A stretch of DNA of 39,047 bases from a virus, in the IMG/VR virus record IMGVR_UViG_3300037493_001544, positions 1 through 39,047 of that record; one strand, 5' to 3'. The notes beneath the pieces are model-generated. The model did no database searches. It saw nothing but the letters and a program-made list of their open reading frames with translations, and was not told the origin of the DNA. Below, piece after piece: positions 14,941 through 21,921 of this stretch. The position numbers and the translations under genes were made by a program. Position 1 is the stretch's first letter. The number at the start of each line of letters is the position of its first letter.

Positions 14941-15322
14941 ATTTGGTTAATAAATGATTACGTCTTTTATTCACCTCCTCATATCTATACATGTCATTCT
15001 CAACATTAGAATGCTCCTCAAGTGTCAAAAGTATAATATTTTCTTCATCCAAACAAGCATCTGGGTATTTTTCTTTTGGTAAAATATGATGGAAGTATGT
15101 AGACATAGCTTCTTTACCTAAATATGTTCCACTTATTTCTGATTTGTGTGGCTTTTTCTTCCACATATCCATAAACATTTCTCTAATTTGATGGGATTTT
15201 CCATCACTAACCTTCTTTTTTGTAGTTAGTGATGGTTTCCCACTTTGTTGTAGTTGTTTTCTGGGTTTATGCTGAAAGCAATAGTCGCTATCAGAATTTT
15301 TTCCACAAGTTTTACATTTCAT
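14927..15322 (-). CDS. HNH endonuclease-like protein with N-terminal zinc ribbon
   Basis: A 131-residue protein. Residues 3-18 hold a zinc-knuckle-like set (CKTCGKNSDSDYCFQH). The C-terminal part has an HNH-like layout: a His pair in YFHHILPKEKYPD, an Asn in EENIILLTLEEH and a final His/Asn in HSNVEND. This suggests a DNA-cutting or nicking protein. Whether it is a homing nuclease or a recombination (NinG-type) factor is open. The ATG overlaps the MazG stop (TAATG). The N-terminal Cys cluster may bind DNA or fold only. Confidence 0.62.
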   Translation of the reverse strand: MKCKTCGKNSDSDYCFQHKPRKQLQQSGKPSLTTKKKVSDGKSHQIREMFMDMWKKKPHKSEISGTYLGKEAMSTYFHHILPKEKYPDACLDEENIILLTLEEHSNVENDMYRYEEVNKRRNHLLTKYERT

Positions 15323-15669
15323 TATGTATGGCTTGCATTATTAGGATCAAATCCAGGATGTCCTGTATCATCTTTAACAAACTGACCATCTACCATCTTA
15401 CCTGTACGCTTAGCAATTACATTGTATGCACTATCTAAACAGTCTGTAAGCTTCAATCCTTGCATCTCAGCTTGGATGATAATTGTTACTAGGATATCAC
15501 CTAAAGCATCAATCACTTCTGCTCTATCATTTTTCATAATAGCATCATGAAGCTCTTCAACTTCTTCTAGTGTTTTATGACATTGTGCAATTGGTGTTCC
15601 ATTTTCTAGAATACCTTTCTGTGTTGCCCATGCTATAACAAGGGCTTCTAATTCATTGTAACTTTTCAT
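15322..15669 (-). CDS. MazG-like nucleotide pyrophosphohydrolase
   Basis: A 115-residue all-helical protein with the MazG metal-binding pattern: LEEVEEL at 34-40 (EExEE) and EVIDALGD at 51-58 (ExxDxxxD). Such enzymes hydrolyse (d)NTPs to NMP and pyrophosphate, and phage versions may lower ppGpp or remove modified nucleotides. A C-terminal tail (TGHPGFDPNNASHT) is extra. It belongs to a tight operon, with its stop overlapping the HNH start. Confidence 0.85.
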   Translation of the reverse strand: MKSYNELEALVIAWATQKGILENGTPIAQCHKTLEEVEELHDAIMKNDRAEVIDALGDILVTIIIQAEMQGLKLTDCLDSAYNVIAKRTGKMVDGQFVKDDTGHPGFDPNNASHT

Positions 15670-15670
15670 A

Positions 15671-16078
15671 TTATTTTTTTATAATTATTTTATAACCTTT
15701 TTCAATAGGTTTAAAATCTTCAATCTTGTATCCTTCAAATCCTAGATTATCTAAAGACATGCCTCTCATTAGATAGGGCCCACCACTAGGATCAACCATA
15801 TCTATTTCATCTCTTAGAGACTCAACCATAGTTATGTATTTAGGATAGTCATAGCTAAGAGTTTCATCATCATAATGATGTACAACACTCTTAAATTGAG
15901 TTAATGTCATTAATGATTGACTATGTTCATTATCTTTCAAATATGCATTATATGCATTTTGGTAATCATTAGGCATACCTATTCTACAGAATTCAAAGTT
16001 ACCTTCCCATAGTATATTGTGATCATCATCCTCTGTGAATGTGAACACATCACCGTATCTATTTTTGTACTCTCTCAT
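15671..16078 (-). CDS. Unknown protein
   Basis: A 135-residue acidic protein of unknown function. It begins with a strand-rich stretch (YGDVFTFTEDDDHNILWEG), then a helical middle (about 40-90), and ends in a basic strand KGYKIIIKK. No motif is recognised. It starts inside the preceding gene's end (20-nt overlap) and ends one base before MazG. Confidence 0.7.
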   Translation of the reverse strand: MREYKNRYGDVFTFTEDDDHNILWEGNFEFCRIGMPNDYQNAYNAYLKDNEHSQSLMTLTQFKSVVHHYDDETLSYDYPKYITMVESLRDEIDMVDPSGGPYLMRGMSLDNLGFEGYKIEDFKPIEKGYKIIIKK

Positions 16079-16265
16079 TGTTCTCTAGTTCAATTATACA
16101 TCTCTTTAGATAGTTGGCCATATCTAAGCACTCTTCATATGAATGCTGTAACCAATCTTTGAGCTCCAGATCAGTTCTCTCAAGTGTAGTATTATATTTC
16201 TTAATACCCACTTGAGATCGCTGTAATAGATCAGCTCTTACCGCTTCAACTACTTTATCTATCAT
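16059..16265 (-). CDS. Small helical protein, possible NTP-pyrophosphohydrolase-like fragment
   Basis: A 68-residue helical protein. The pattern GIKKYNTTLERTDLELKDWL then EECLDMANYLKR resembles short phage proteins of the dATP/dGTP diphosphohydrolase-like (MazG-related) type, where KYG...L and EExxDxxxY are shared. It lies four genes from a true MazG homologue in a nucleotide-metabolism context. Its ATG overlaps the RecA stop (TAATG). Assignment is from memory of the pattern and is tentative. Confidence 0.6.
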   Translation of the reverse strand: MIDKVVEAVRADLLQRSQVGIKKYNTTLERTDLELKDWLQHSYEECLDMANYLKRCIIELENNERVQK

Positions 16266-17302
16266 TATAGTTCATCTTCTTCCACTTCCACTTCCTCAAC
16301 AGGAAGATCAGACTCATTAATCTTAGCTATAATCTTCTCTCTTAGTTCATCATAGAATTCTGGATTGTCTACAACAAGCTGCTTGAATTCATCTAAGTCA
16401 TACTTAGTTCCATCAATTGTCATTGTTTTACCATACTTTCTACCTATCTCAAACTCGTTAAGAAGGCTCATCATCTCATCAAGTTTATCAATACCTACAC
16501 CATATACAATCTCAAACTCTGATTTTCTATATGGGGGAGACATTTTATTCTTAATAGCTTTTAGCTTAGTGATATTACCATAGTTTACATCACCATCTTT
16601 TGCAAGAGTTCTAGACACTTCTATTCTAGCATCACTGTAGAATTTCAATGCATGACCACCTTGAGTTGTAGTTGGGTTACCAAACATAACACCAATCTTT
16701 TCTCTATATTGGGATATTACGATAACACATACATTATGATGTGATAGAGCTCCCTTAAGTTTTGGATAAGCATTACTGTTTAGTCTAGCTTTGTAACCGA
16801 TAGTAGAATCACCCACATCACCATCTAATTGTTTCTTAGGAATAAGAGATGAATCTGAATCGATGATCACAAGATCAATCTCTCCAGTTTGAATCATTTC
16901 CATAGCAATGTTAAATCCCTCCTCACCACATGATGGTTGAGCAATCAACATTTTAGTTGTATCCACTCCTAGTTTCTTGAAATAATTTTTATCAACAGCA
17001 TGCTCACCATCGATATACAATACAGTACCTCCAGCTTTCTGACACTCTGCAGCAGCATGCCCACAGATTGTAGATTTACCTGTACCTTCCCATCCCATAA
17101 GCTCATATAGCTTACCTTTTACAAATCCTCCTACACCTAGAGTGATGTAATCAAATCCAATACTACCTGTACTGATTACATCATAGTCTCCTCCTGTTTT
17201 AGAGTCTAATGCTAATACTGAACCAACACCATACTTTTTGTTTAGGTTGTCGATTGTTTCTTGAAACTTATCATCAGTTTCTTTTGTTGCTTTTTTTGCC
17301 AT
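16265..17302 (-). CDS. recA: RecA recombinase
   Basis: A 345-residue RecA-like strand-exchange protein. Walker A is GWEGTGKST (70-78), Walker B is LVIIDSD (144-150), and the IVISQYREKIGVMFGNPTTTQGG region carries the MAW/L2-like ssDNA-binding loop with conserved GG. The acidic C-terminus (EVEVEEDEL) resembles bacterial RecA tails that tune DNA binding. It would drive recombination and repair of the phage genome. It is preceded by a promoter-like pair, so it probably heads a transcript that runs through to the sugar cassette. Confidence 0.92.
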   Translation of the reverse strand: MAKKATKETDDKFQETIDNLNKKYGVGSVLALDSKTGGDYDVISTGSIGFDYITLGVGGFVKGKLYELMGWEGTGKSTICGHAAAECQKAGGTVLYIDGEHAVDKNYFKKLGVDTTKMLIAQPSCGEEGFNIAMEMIQTGEIDLVIIDSDSSLIPKKQLDGDVGDSTIGYKARLNSNAYPKLKGALSHHNVCVIVISQYREKIGVMFGNPTTTQGGHALKFYSDARIEVSRTLAKDGDVNYGNITKLKAIKNKMSPPYRKSEFEIVYGVGIDKLDEMMSLLNEFEIGRKYGKTMTIDGTKYDLDEFKQLVVDNPEFYDELREKIIAKINESDLPVEEVEVEEDEL

Positions 17303-17325
17303 TATTTAATTGATTTTTAATTGTT

Positions 17326-17357
17326 TAAAGGTAATGATTTTTCTGCTTATTTCCTAA
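17326..17357 (-). promoter_or_regulatory. Candidate promoter of the recA operon (TTAG-N20-TACCTTTA)
   Basis: On the - strand TTAG (17357-17354) is followed after 20 nt by TACCTTTA (17333-17326), 23 nt before the recA ATG. The same TTAG-N20 arrangement is found at two other promoter sites of this window. A terminator lies just upstream at 17370-17395. Confidence 0.5.
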
Positions 17358-17369
17358 TGAATTGAGGAT

Positions 17370-17395
17370 AAAAAAGCCCCAGATTTCTCTAGGGC
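17370..17395 (-). terminator. Rho-independent terminator with GAAA loop
   Basis: On the - strand an 8-bp stem (one G-T wobble) with a GAAA tetraloop is followed by six T. The + strand arms are 17376-17383 and 17388-17395. It ends the operon of small genes upstream and isolates recA. Confidence 0.85.
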
Positions 17396-17425
17396 CTTCT
17401 CAACAATTAAAAAACAGAACAGAAA

Positions 17426-17590
17426 TTATTTTTTTAACTCAGTGTTATTCTTTGCTCTTTCTGTGTATGGACAATGTCTACATTTTCCACCACAACAAGG
17501 GCCTCTTTCTTTAAGATACTTCTCTGTGAATATAACCCTACCATTTTCTAAATAGTAGTCTACGTTTTGTATATAATCTTTCTTTCCCAT
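17426..17590 (-). CDS. DUF5522-like small Cys-rich protein
   Basis: Direct translation gives 54 residues from ATG 17590 to TAA 17426-17428. The sequence DYYLENGRVIFTEKYLKERG then CCGGKCRHCPY matches the small DUF5522 family (YYxENGxxVFTExYxxxRGxCCGxxCRHCPY), which I know from Bacteroidota chromosomes. The Cys cluster likely binds a metal. Function unknown. Its presence points to a Bacteroidota host and possible acquisition from one. Confidence 0.8.
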   Translation of the reverse strand: MGKKDYIQNVDYYLENGRVIFTEKYLKERGPCCGGKCRHCPYTERAKNNTELKK

Positions 17591-17620
17591 AGGTTAAATT
17601 TCAGATTGCAATATACAATT

Positions 17621-17782
17621 TTATTTCTTATTAAACTTAGAAGGAACAATTATTTCTCCTTCTTTGAATAATTTTATTACTCCTTCTAGTTGCGTACCAA
17701 ACATTTCTGATACTTGTTCAGCTGTTATAGCAGGATAACGCTCTTTATATTCATATATAAGAAGCTTAGTTTTTAGTGACAT
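17621..17782 (-). CDS. Small helix-turn-helix-like protein
   Basis: Direct translation gives 53 residues from ATG 17782 to TAA 17621-17623. It is a compact helical protein: LLIYEYKERYP, then AEQVSEMFGTQLEGVIKLFKEG, which reads like the recognition half of a small HTH. A final basic strand follows (IIVPSKFNKK). It starts inside the end of the next gene by 17 nt. A regulator role is a guess. Confidence 0.55.
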   Translation of the reverse strand: MSLKTKLLIYEYKERYPAITAEQVSEMFGTQLEGVIKLFKEGEIIVPSKFNKK

Positions 17783-18026
17783 TCTTTTTATGTAACCCAT
17801 TCTTAATTTGTTTTAAAAGATATGATTCATCCGCAAATACATATCTGTATTTGGTATCTTTATACTCTTCCATGATGGTTGGATTCTCCATCTTTCTAAA
17901 GAAGTTCTTTACATCATTAGTTTCCACAGCAACAATGAAATGAGCATCATTATATCCACATACGTATCCTTGATACTTGGGATATATTACTAACATATTT
18001 TTAAATTGTTTGAATAGCTTTTCCAT
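17766..18026 (-). CDS. Unknown protein
   Basis: An 86-residue protein with a strand-rich first half (LVIYPKYQGYVCGYNDAHFIVAVE split over two strands), a helix around NFFRKMENP and a basic end. Function unknown. If the first ATG is used it overlaps the upstream gene by 26 nt. A second in-frame ATG at 17996 would remove the overlap, so the start is uncertain. It overlaps the small HTH-like gene downstream by 17 nt. Confidence 0.6.
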   Translation of the reverse strand: MEKLFKQFKNMLVIYPKYQGYVCGYNDAHFIVAVETNDVKNFFRKMENPTIMEEYKDTKYRYVFADESYLLKQIKNGLHKKNVTKN

Positions 18027-18333
18027 CTTTGTCTAGGTTTAAACTTTTTAATCTGTGCTCTATTTCGTATTCCACTTTAAGAATGAAGTTGATTTTTTCT
18101 TCAAGCTCTTGTTCTAGGATTCTTCCTGCAAATGGCATAATCTCCTGAAGATTTGTATGCACTCTAGCTAATCCATGCTGTGTAGTGATTTGTTCATACT
18201 TAAATCCAGGGATCTGTGTAAGATCATTAAACACTTGATCAACATATGATAATACAGATGGAATATCTAAAAGTATACCCTGACCATCTAGATAGTCTTT
18301 ATACTTCTCATTAAATTCTTTTATTGTTCTCAT
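18001..18333 (-). CDS. Unknown helical protein
   Basis: A 110-residue helical protein with no recognised motif. It has an N-terminal stretch NEKYKDYLDGQGILLDIP, a middle region with QHGLARVHTNLQEI and a charged coiled-coil-like end. A promoter-like box lies immediately upstream. It is the first gene of a short - strand set that ends at the GAAA-loop terminator. Confidence 0.68.
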   Translation of the reverse strand: MRTIKEFNEKYKDYLDGQGILLDIPSVLSYVDQVFNDLTQIPGFKYEQITTQHGLARVHTNLQEIMPFAGRILEQELEEKINFILKVEYEIEHRLKSLNLDKDGKAIQTI

Positions 18334-18347
18334 GGTTTTTTAATTTT

Positions 18348-18374
18348 AGGGAGACAAATATAATTCATCTCCCT
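18348..18374. promoter_or_regulatory. Dyad around a promoter (candidate operator)
   Basis: AGGGAGA (18348-18354) and TCTCCCT (18368-18374) form a perfect 7-bp inverted repeat whose 13-bp spacer contains the -7 box described in the next entry. A protein bound to the dyad would cover the promoter. Confidence 0.4.
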
Positions 18375-18386
18375 GATTATTCCTAA
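18355..18386 (-). promoter_or_regulatory. Candidate promoter (TTAG-N20-TATATTTG)
   Basis: On the - strand TTAG (18386-18383), 20 nt, then TATATTTG (18362-18355), a full match to TAnnTTTG. It is 22 nt upstream of the ATG at 18333. It is one of three sites with the same TTAG-N20 layout. Confidence 0.55.
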
Positions 18387-18673
18387 TTAATTTTCATCCA
18401 ATTTCCATCCCATACAGATTTCTCATCGAATATCCATTGTCCTTTATGTCCTCTAAGTTTAACGTTGAAACCTTTTAATCTTTCTTGAGTTGTTTTAGAG
18501 AATCCATAATTACCATCACTTATGTATATACCATCGTGCTCTTGTTTAGCAATAGCTCTACCATGTAAGTACATAGTTATTACACCATCATTGAATCTAA
18601 CTTCTGTGTTTCTAGATTTGAATCTTCTTCCAGCATTGAAAGCAGCATGTGTATCACTAGTTATCTGTCTCAT
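18383..18673 (-). CDS. Conserved phage protein, unknown function
   Basis: A 96-residue beta-rich protein. The order T-x-x-T-x-x-A-x-x-A-F, NTEVRF, VITMYLHGRAIA, ISDGNYGFSKTTQERL and a final WDGNWMKIN recalls a small family common in phages and plasmids (MYLHGNxIA ... TTKERLN), whose role is not known. There is no TM or signal peptide. Its stop lies just upstream of the promoter at 18355-18386, so it closes the transcript before it. Confidence 0.75.
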   Translation of the reverse strand: MRQITSDTHAAFNAGRRFKSRNTEVRFNDGVITMYLHGRAIAKQEHDGIYISDGNYGFSKTTQERLKGFNVKLRGHKGQWIFDEKSVWDGNWMKIN

Positions 18674-19046
18674 TAGTTTCTTCTTTAGGGGTTAGTTTGT
18701 TTTCTAATATTTCAAATGCTCTAGTTATACTAATTAATTCACACTCTTTTCTTGTTGAATATTCTGTAGGATTAACTAGATTATCTATTCTATAAGTAAA
18801 TTTTCTATATGTTATATTTATACTAATGAATACTTCATGCTCATCAAATATATCAAATAACATTCTAGGATTTGCATCAATCATTGGTGCTATCTTATCA
18901 TTCTCTATTCCTTGATCACGCATGTATTGTTTGAATTCTTCATCAATTGATTCATTCTGTAATGCATCAACCATTTTCCATAAAAGCCAGTTCTTAATTA
19001 CAGAAGCGGCTCTTGGATATTTTTCTAAAAGTTCTAATCCAGTCAT
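18657..19046 (-). CDS. Unknown protein
   Basis: A 129-residue protein beginning MTGLELLEKYPRAASVIKNW, a start pattern I recall from other phage unknowns, with an acidic helical centre (EEFKQYMRDQG) and a strand-rich part around VFISINITYRKFTYRI. Its end overlaps the next gene by 17 nt. Function unknown. Confidence 0.7.
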   Translation of the reverse strand: MTGLELLEKYPRAASVIKNWLLWKMVDALQNESIDEEFKQYMRDQGIENDKIAPMIDANPRMLFDIFDEHEVFISINITYRKFTYRIDNLVNPTEYSTRKECELISITRAFEILENKLTPKEETNETDN

Positions 19047-19050
19047 AATA

Positions 19051-19245
19051 TTAAATTTTCTTTTTTAATTCTAGTTCTGCATCCTTCCACCAGTCTCTTT
19101 CATAATCAAGTTCACTAAGCGGATCTAATTGTTTGCATGCATTATATCTAATATCATACATAAGACTAGCTAGTCTACAAAACTCTGCAGCATTTTTGCT
19201 ACCTACTTCTTCTATAATAACCTCTAAGATTTCTCTATTACACAT
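19051..19245 (-). CDS. Small helical protein, unknown
   Basis: A 64-residue helical protein (REILEVIIEEVGSKNAAEFC, then SLMYDIRYNACKQL) that ends in a charged helix with a Trp pair (RDWWKDAELELKKK). Its start overlaps the end of the upstream gene by 22 nt. Function unknown. Confidence 0.65.
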   Translation of the reverse strand: MCNREILEVIIEEVGSKNAAEFCRLASLMYDIRYNACKQLDPLSELDYERDWWKDAELELKKKI

Positions 19246-19790
19246 AATTCTTTTATTTTATCAAGTTCTAAAATTTCTTTTGTTTCGTCCCAACCTTCCC
19301 ACACTTCATAGTGGTCTTCAAAATCTACACCTAGCTTATTCTCCCAAAATTCTATAAGATCTTCAGCTCTGTTAAAGATTCTGTATTGCAAAGATAGTTC
19401 ATCTTTATGTAATCCGTTTCTAGTTATTTTAATTATTTTTGGAAACATCTTTTGAAAGTCTTTAGATGTTTTAGAATAATTTCCCTGTCTAATAAGATCA
19501 AAGTCCTTTTCATATTTGCTGTTTAGTTGATACACTACAACAACAAACCCATCTTCATAATCATAATCTTCTATGATGGTCTTAGTTCTTTCATATTCGT
19601 TATCTAGAAACTCTCTAAACTTATCCAGATCTTCTGGTTTAAATAATAGATAGATACATTCATTATAATGGTCTTCTCTTCTTGCATCTTTTACATATGC
19701 ATTAATGAATCCATTTGATCGTAAAGCATCTTTAGGTACCTTGAGGGTAGGTACCATAAAAATGCTAGTTATATTCTTTTTAATCTCCAT
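19224..19790 (-). CDS. Conserved-looking phage protein, unknown function
   Basis: A 188-residue alpha/beta protein. The order LFKPEDLDKFREFLDNEY, IIEDYDYEDGFVVVVYQL, LIRQGNYSKTSKDFQKMFPK, LQYRIFNRAEDLIEFWENKL looks like a conserved phage family I recall without a function. It is acidic overall with no membrane segment. It sits directly downstream of the PD-(D/E)XK nuclease gene (three bases), so a link to DNA metabolism is possible but only by position. Confidence 0.7.
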   Translation of the reverse strand: MEIKKNITSIFMVPTLKVPKDALRSNGFINAYVKDARREDHYNECIYLLFKPEDLDKFREFLDNEYERTKTIIEDYDYEDGFVVVVYQLNSKYEKDFDLIRQGNYSKTSKDFQKMFPKIIKITRNGLHKDELSLQYRIFNRAEDLIEFWENKLGVDFEDHYEVWEGWDETKEILELDKIKELCVIEKS

Positions 19791-19793
19791 AGA

Positions 19794-20846
19794 TTATCCT
19801 TTGATATTAACAATTCCGTTAGATAAATAATTTTTGTGGCTTATATTCCATGTGTTTGTTTCTTTACACCATGTTAATGCTGCTATTAAATCTCCTACAC
19901 CAGGGTAAGTTCTTCCTTTGTGTACAAATCCTTTGTATGCATCATTCATATCATCATCATCTAATGTATAAATCAATGGTTGATAATAATTAGTGCTATC
20001 ACATACAATGAACTTTAGATATTCTACATGATATCCATGACATGCACTAGCTTTATCATGAACAAGTACTAACATTGCACGATAATATAAGAATGCTTGA
20101 ATATATGCACGTCTGTAAAGATAATACTCTTCATAGAAATTTTCAACACTCCATGTACATTTTAAATCATATGGTTGAATAGTCTTTTTATCATGATCAA
20201 TCACCACTTTATCTAACATAGATTTAAATGGATGACCATCAACTGTATATCCTTCAACTTGCATCTGATCAATCACTTCATATCTAGAACTGTTCACTAG
20301 ATTAACAATTGGAGCTGTAGTGCTATTAGTTTTAAGCTGTTCTACAATCTTTTCAGCAACTGCTATCTCTGTAGTGTTTACCACTGTTAGATTATTAGCT
20401 CTCACTCTTCTAATTTCATTGTAGTAGATTTCAGCCTCACTTCCTATAAACTTACTTATAACAGCCTCATACTTAATCTTGAATCCTGAAAGATTATATG
20501 CTTCTAAAGACATATCTGCAAAGTCTCTGGTAATCTTACCATCTTCATCTGTAGCATCTCTAGTTACACGATATAAAGCTTCAACAAAATCTAACATAAG
20601 TCCTGTTGGTGTAGATAGGCAAGATGACATATAGAACTTATCATCAAATAGATGAGGTTCCATAAGTAGGGTTTCGACTATGCGTCCCATATTAGCAGCT
20701 GAGCTATCTTTGTCTTCTACCACCTCATTAAGTATATACTTCTTGTAATACTTCTTTCTATCTTGGGAGAAATCTTTCAATGAACTTGAACTATCGAGCA
20801 TTACTTCTCTATAGTTTGCTTCTGTTTTACTGTTTCCTTTTATCAT
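19794..20846 (-). CDS. PD-(D/E)XK nuclease (RecB/exonuclease VIII-like)
   Basis: A 350-residue nuclease. The N-terminal SSSSLKDFSQDRKKYYKKY is the usual opening of phage exonuclease VIII-like PD-(D/E)XK proteins. The core is MLDKVVID (Asp212) followed by PYDLKC (Asp227, Lys229), giving D-x14-DxK, and AYIQAFLYY carries the Q-x3-Y motif of RecB-family nucleases. Such enzymes resect or degrade DNA ends. With RecA and Sak4-like genes in the window it may feed recombination, or it may digest host DNA. Confidence 0.8.
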   Translation of the reverse strand: MIKGNSKTEANYREVMLDSSSSLKDFSQDRKKYYKKYILNEVVEDKDSSAANMGRIVETLLMEPHLFDDKFYMSSCLSTPTGLMLDFVEALYRVTRDATDEDGKITRDFADMSLEAYNLSGFKIKYEAVISKFIGSEAEIYYNEIRRVRANNLTVVNTTEIAVAEKIVEQLKTNSTTAPIVNLVNSSRYEVIDQMQVEGYTVDGHPFKSMLDKVVIDHDKKTIQPYDLKCTWSVENFYEEYYLYRRAYIQAFLYYRAMLVLVHDKASACHGYHVEYLKFIVCDSTNYYQPLIYTLDDDDMNDAYKGFVHKGRTYPGVGDLIAALTWCKETNTWNISHKNYLSNGIVNIKG

Positions 20847-21073
20847 AATGTTTGTTTAAATGCTTCTATAATTTGAGGATAAAGAGCTCTAACCTCTCTT
20901 GGTACTCTTGAGAAAAACCATCTCACTTCTAATTCATACTGATCACCCTTATCATCTAATCCTTGCGGATGTATTAACCAGAAGTAATGGTATTTACCTT
21001 CATGTTCTACATGGCCTTCATGCCACACCTCATTGAATGAAGGTGTCTTATTTATTGTTATTGCGTTTTTCAT
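20843..21073 (-). CDS. Unknown protein
   Basis: A 76-residue protein with many aromatic residues (FNEVWHEGHVEHEGKYHYFWL) and a helical end (VPREVRALYPQIIEAF). It overlaps the upstream and downstream genes by 4 nt each (ATGA), showing tight coupling to the nuclease. Function unknown. Confidence 0.7.
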   Translation of the reverse strand: MKNAITINKTPSFNEVWHEGHVEHEGKYHYFWLIHPQGLDDKGDQYELEVRWFFSRVPREVRALYPQIIEAFKQTL

Positions 21074-21474
21074 ATTTCTAATAGTTTAATTATTTTTCTA
21101 AATGTGTTAATGTCTTTACATTCTCCATGGTATAAAGTACGTTTCCATATATTTATATTAATACGTTCTTTATAACAAAATTCTAATTCATATTCTGTAT
21201 TATTAACTGTTTTAATATAATAGTCAAAATCTCCTAAATTATAATCAAACTTCCATCCTTCAGCTTCTATTTGTTCTTTAGTAAGATAGGGAACTCTAAT
21301 AGAATCATATAATTCAATAAGTAGTTCTATTTTATTTTTCTCAAAAATAAAAGGTTTAAATTCTGGAGCATTGCTAGTTGGATTAAGTATACTTACATTA
21401 GTGTTCATTAATAACTCACATTCATATCCAACATGAATATCTTCTATATCTGGAGTGAAATATTTATTTTCCAT
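21070..21474 (-). CDS. Unknown protein
   Basis: A 134-residue protein starting YFTPDIEDIHVGYECE, with YLTKEQIEAEGWKF near the middle and a strand-rich second half (DYYIKTVNNTEYELEFCY). I recall this opening from unknown proteins of Bacteroidota phages and prophages. No catalytic motif is seen. It couples to its neighbours by 4- and 11-nt overlaps. Confidence 0.7.
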   Translation of the reverse strand: MENKYFTPDIEDIHVGYECELLMNTNVSILNPTSNAPEFKPFIFEKNKIELLIELYDSIRVPYLTKEQIEAEGWKFDYNLGDFDYYIKTVNNTEYELEFCYKERININIWKRTLYHGECKDINTFRKIIKLLEI

Positions 21475-21859
21475 TTGTTTTAATTTTAGATTGTTTTTCT
21501 TTTAATGTTTTCTTATCATGACATGTAGTACATAACACTTGCAAATTGTCTTGCTCACAGAATAGTCTTTCCACAAACTGTGGTAGGTCTTGTGCTGTAT
21601 TTAATGATCCTGCAGGTATAATGTGGTCTACATTAATTTCTTTTTCTGGAAACCATCCTTTGCACTTTTTACAGTTATACTCATATTTCTGACGTTTATT
21701 TGCACCTTTATATAGTCTACGAGCATTAAGTTTGCAAACTGATATGGGTTTCCACCATCTACTCTTTTGTCTCAAAGCACTACGTATGAAGCTCCAGAAG
21801 GCTGCTTCACTCATTGTACCATTACATCTTGTCTTTGGGACCAACACTCTCTTTGCCAT
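21464..21859 (-). CDS. HNH endonuclease
   Basis: A 131-residue HNH nuclease. The zinc/HNH layout is YNCKKCKGWFPEKEINVDHIIPAG followed by LQVLCTTCHDKKT, split here as the first Cys pair (CKKC), the DHI catalytic His, an Asn in NLQVLC and the final CxxC-H. A basic, Trp-rich N-terminus (about 20-50) may bind DNA. It is separated from the rIIB-like gene by a perfect hairpin that overlaps a promoter box, the kind of isolated control often seen for homing nucleases. Confidence 0.85.
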   Translation of the reverse strand: MAKRVLVPKTRCNGTMSEAAFWSFIRSALRQKSRWWKPISVCKLNARRLYKGANKRQKYEYNCKKCKGWFPEKEINVDHIIPAGSLNTAQDLPQFVERLFCEQDNLQVLCTTCHDKKTLKEKQSKIKTNGK

Positions 21860-21872
21860 ATAGTTATAATTA

Positions 21873-21911
21873 AGTTATGTCGCAAATTTAGCATATTTTT
21901 GCGACATAACT
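21873..21911. repeat. Perfect 14-bp hairpin upstream of the HNH gene
   Basis: AGTTATGTCGCAAA (21873-21886) and TTTGCGACATAACT (21898-21911) pair perfectly around an 11-nt loop. No T-run follows on the - strand, so it does not look like a standard terminator. It begins 14 bp upstream of the HNH ATG and overlaps a -7 box. Confidence 0.8.
21883..21890 (-). promoter_or_regulatory. Candidate -7 box for the HNH gene
   Basis: TAAATTTG on the - strand (21890-21883) matches TAnnTTTG and lies partly in the left hairpin arm. No clear -33 element is present at 20 nt. Confidence 0.35.
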
Positions 21912-21921
21912 ATATTAATTA

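Noticed and set aside
14927-15322. Second clear homing nuclease
   Set aside because: The HNH layout is partial, so it was kept as HNH-like and the homing role is not claimed.
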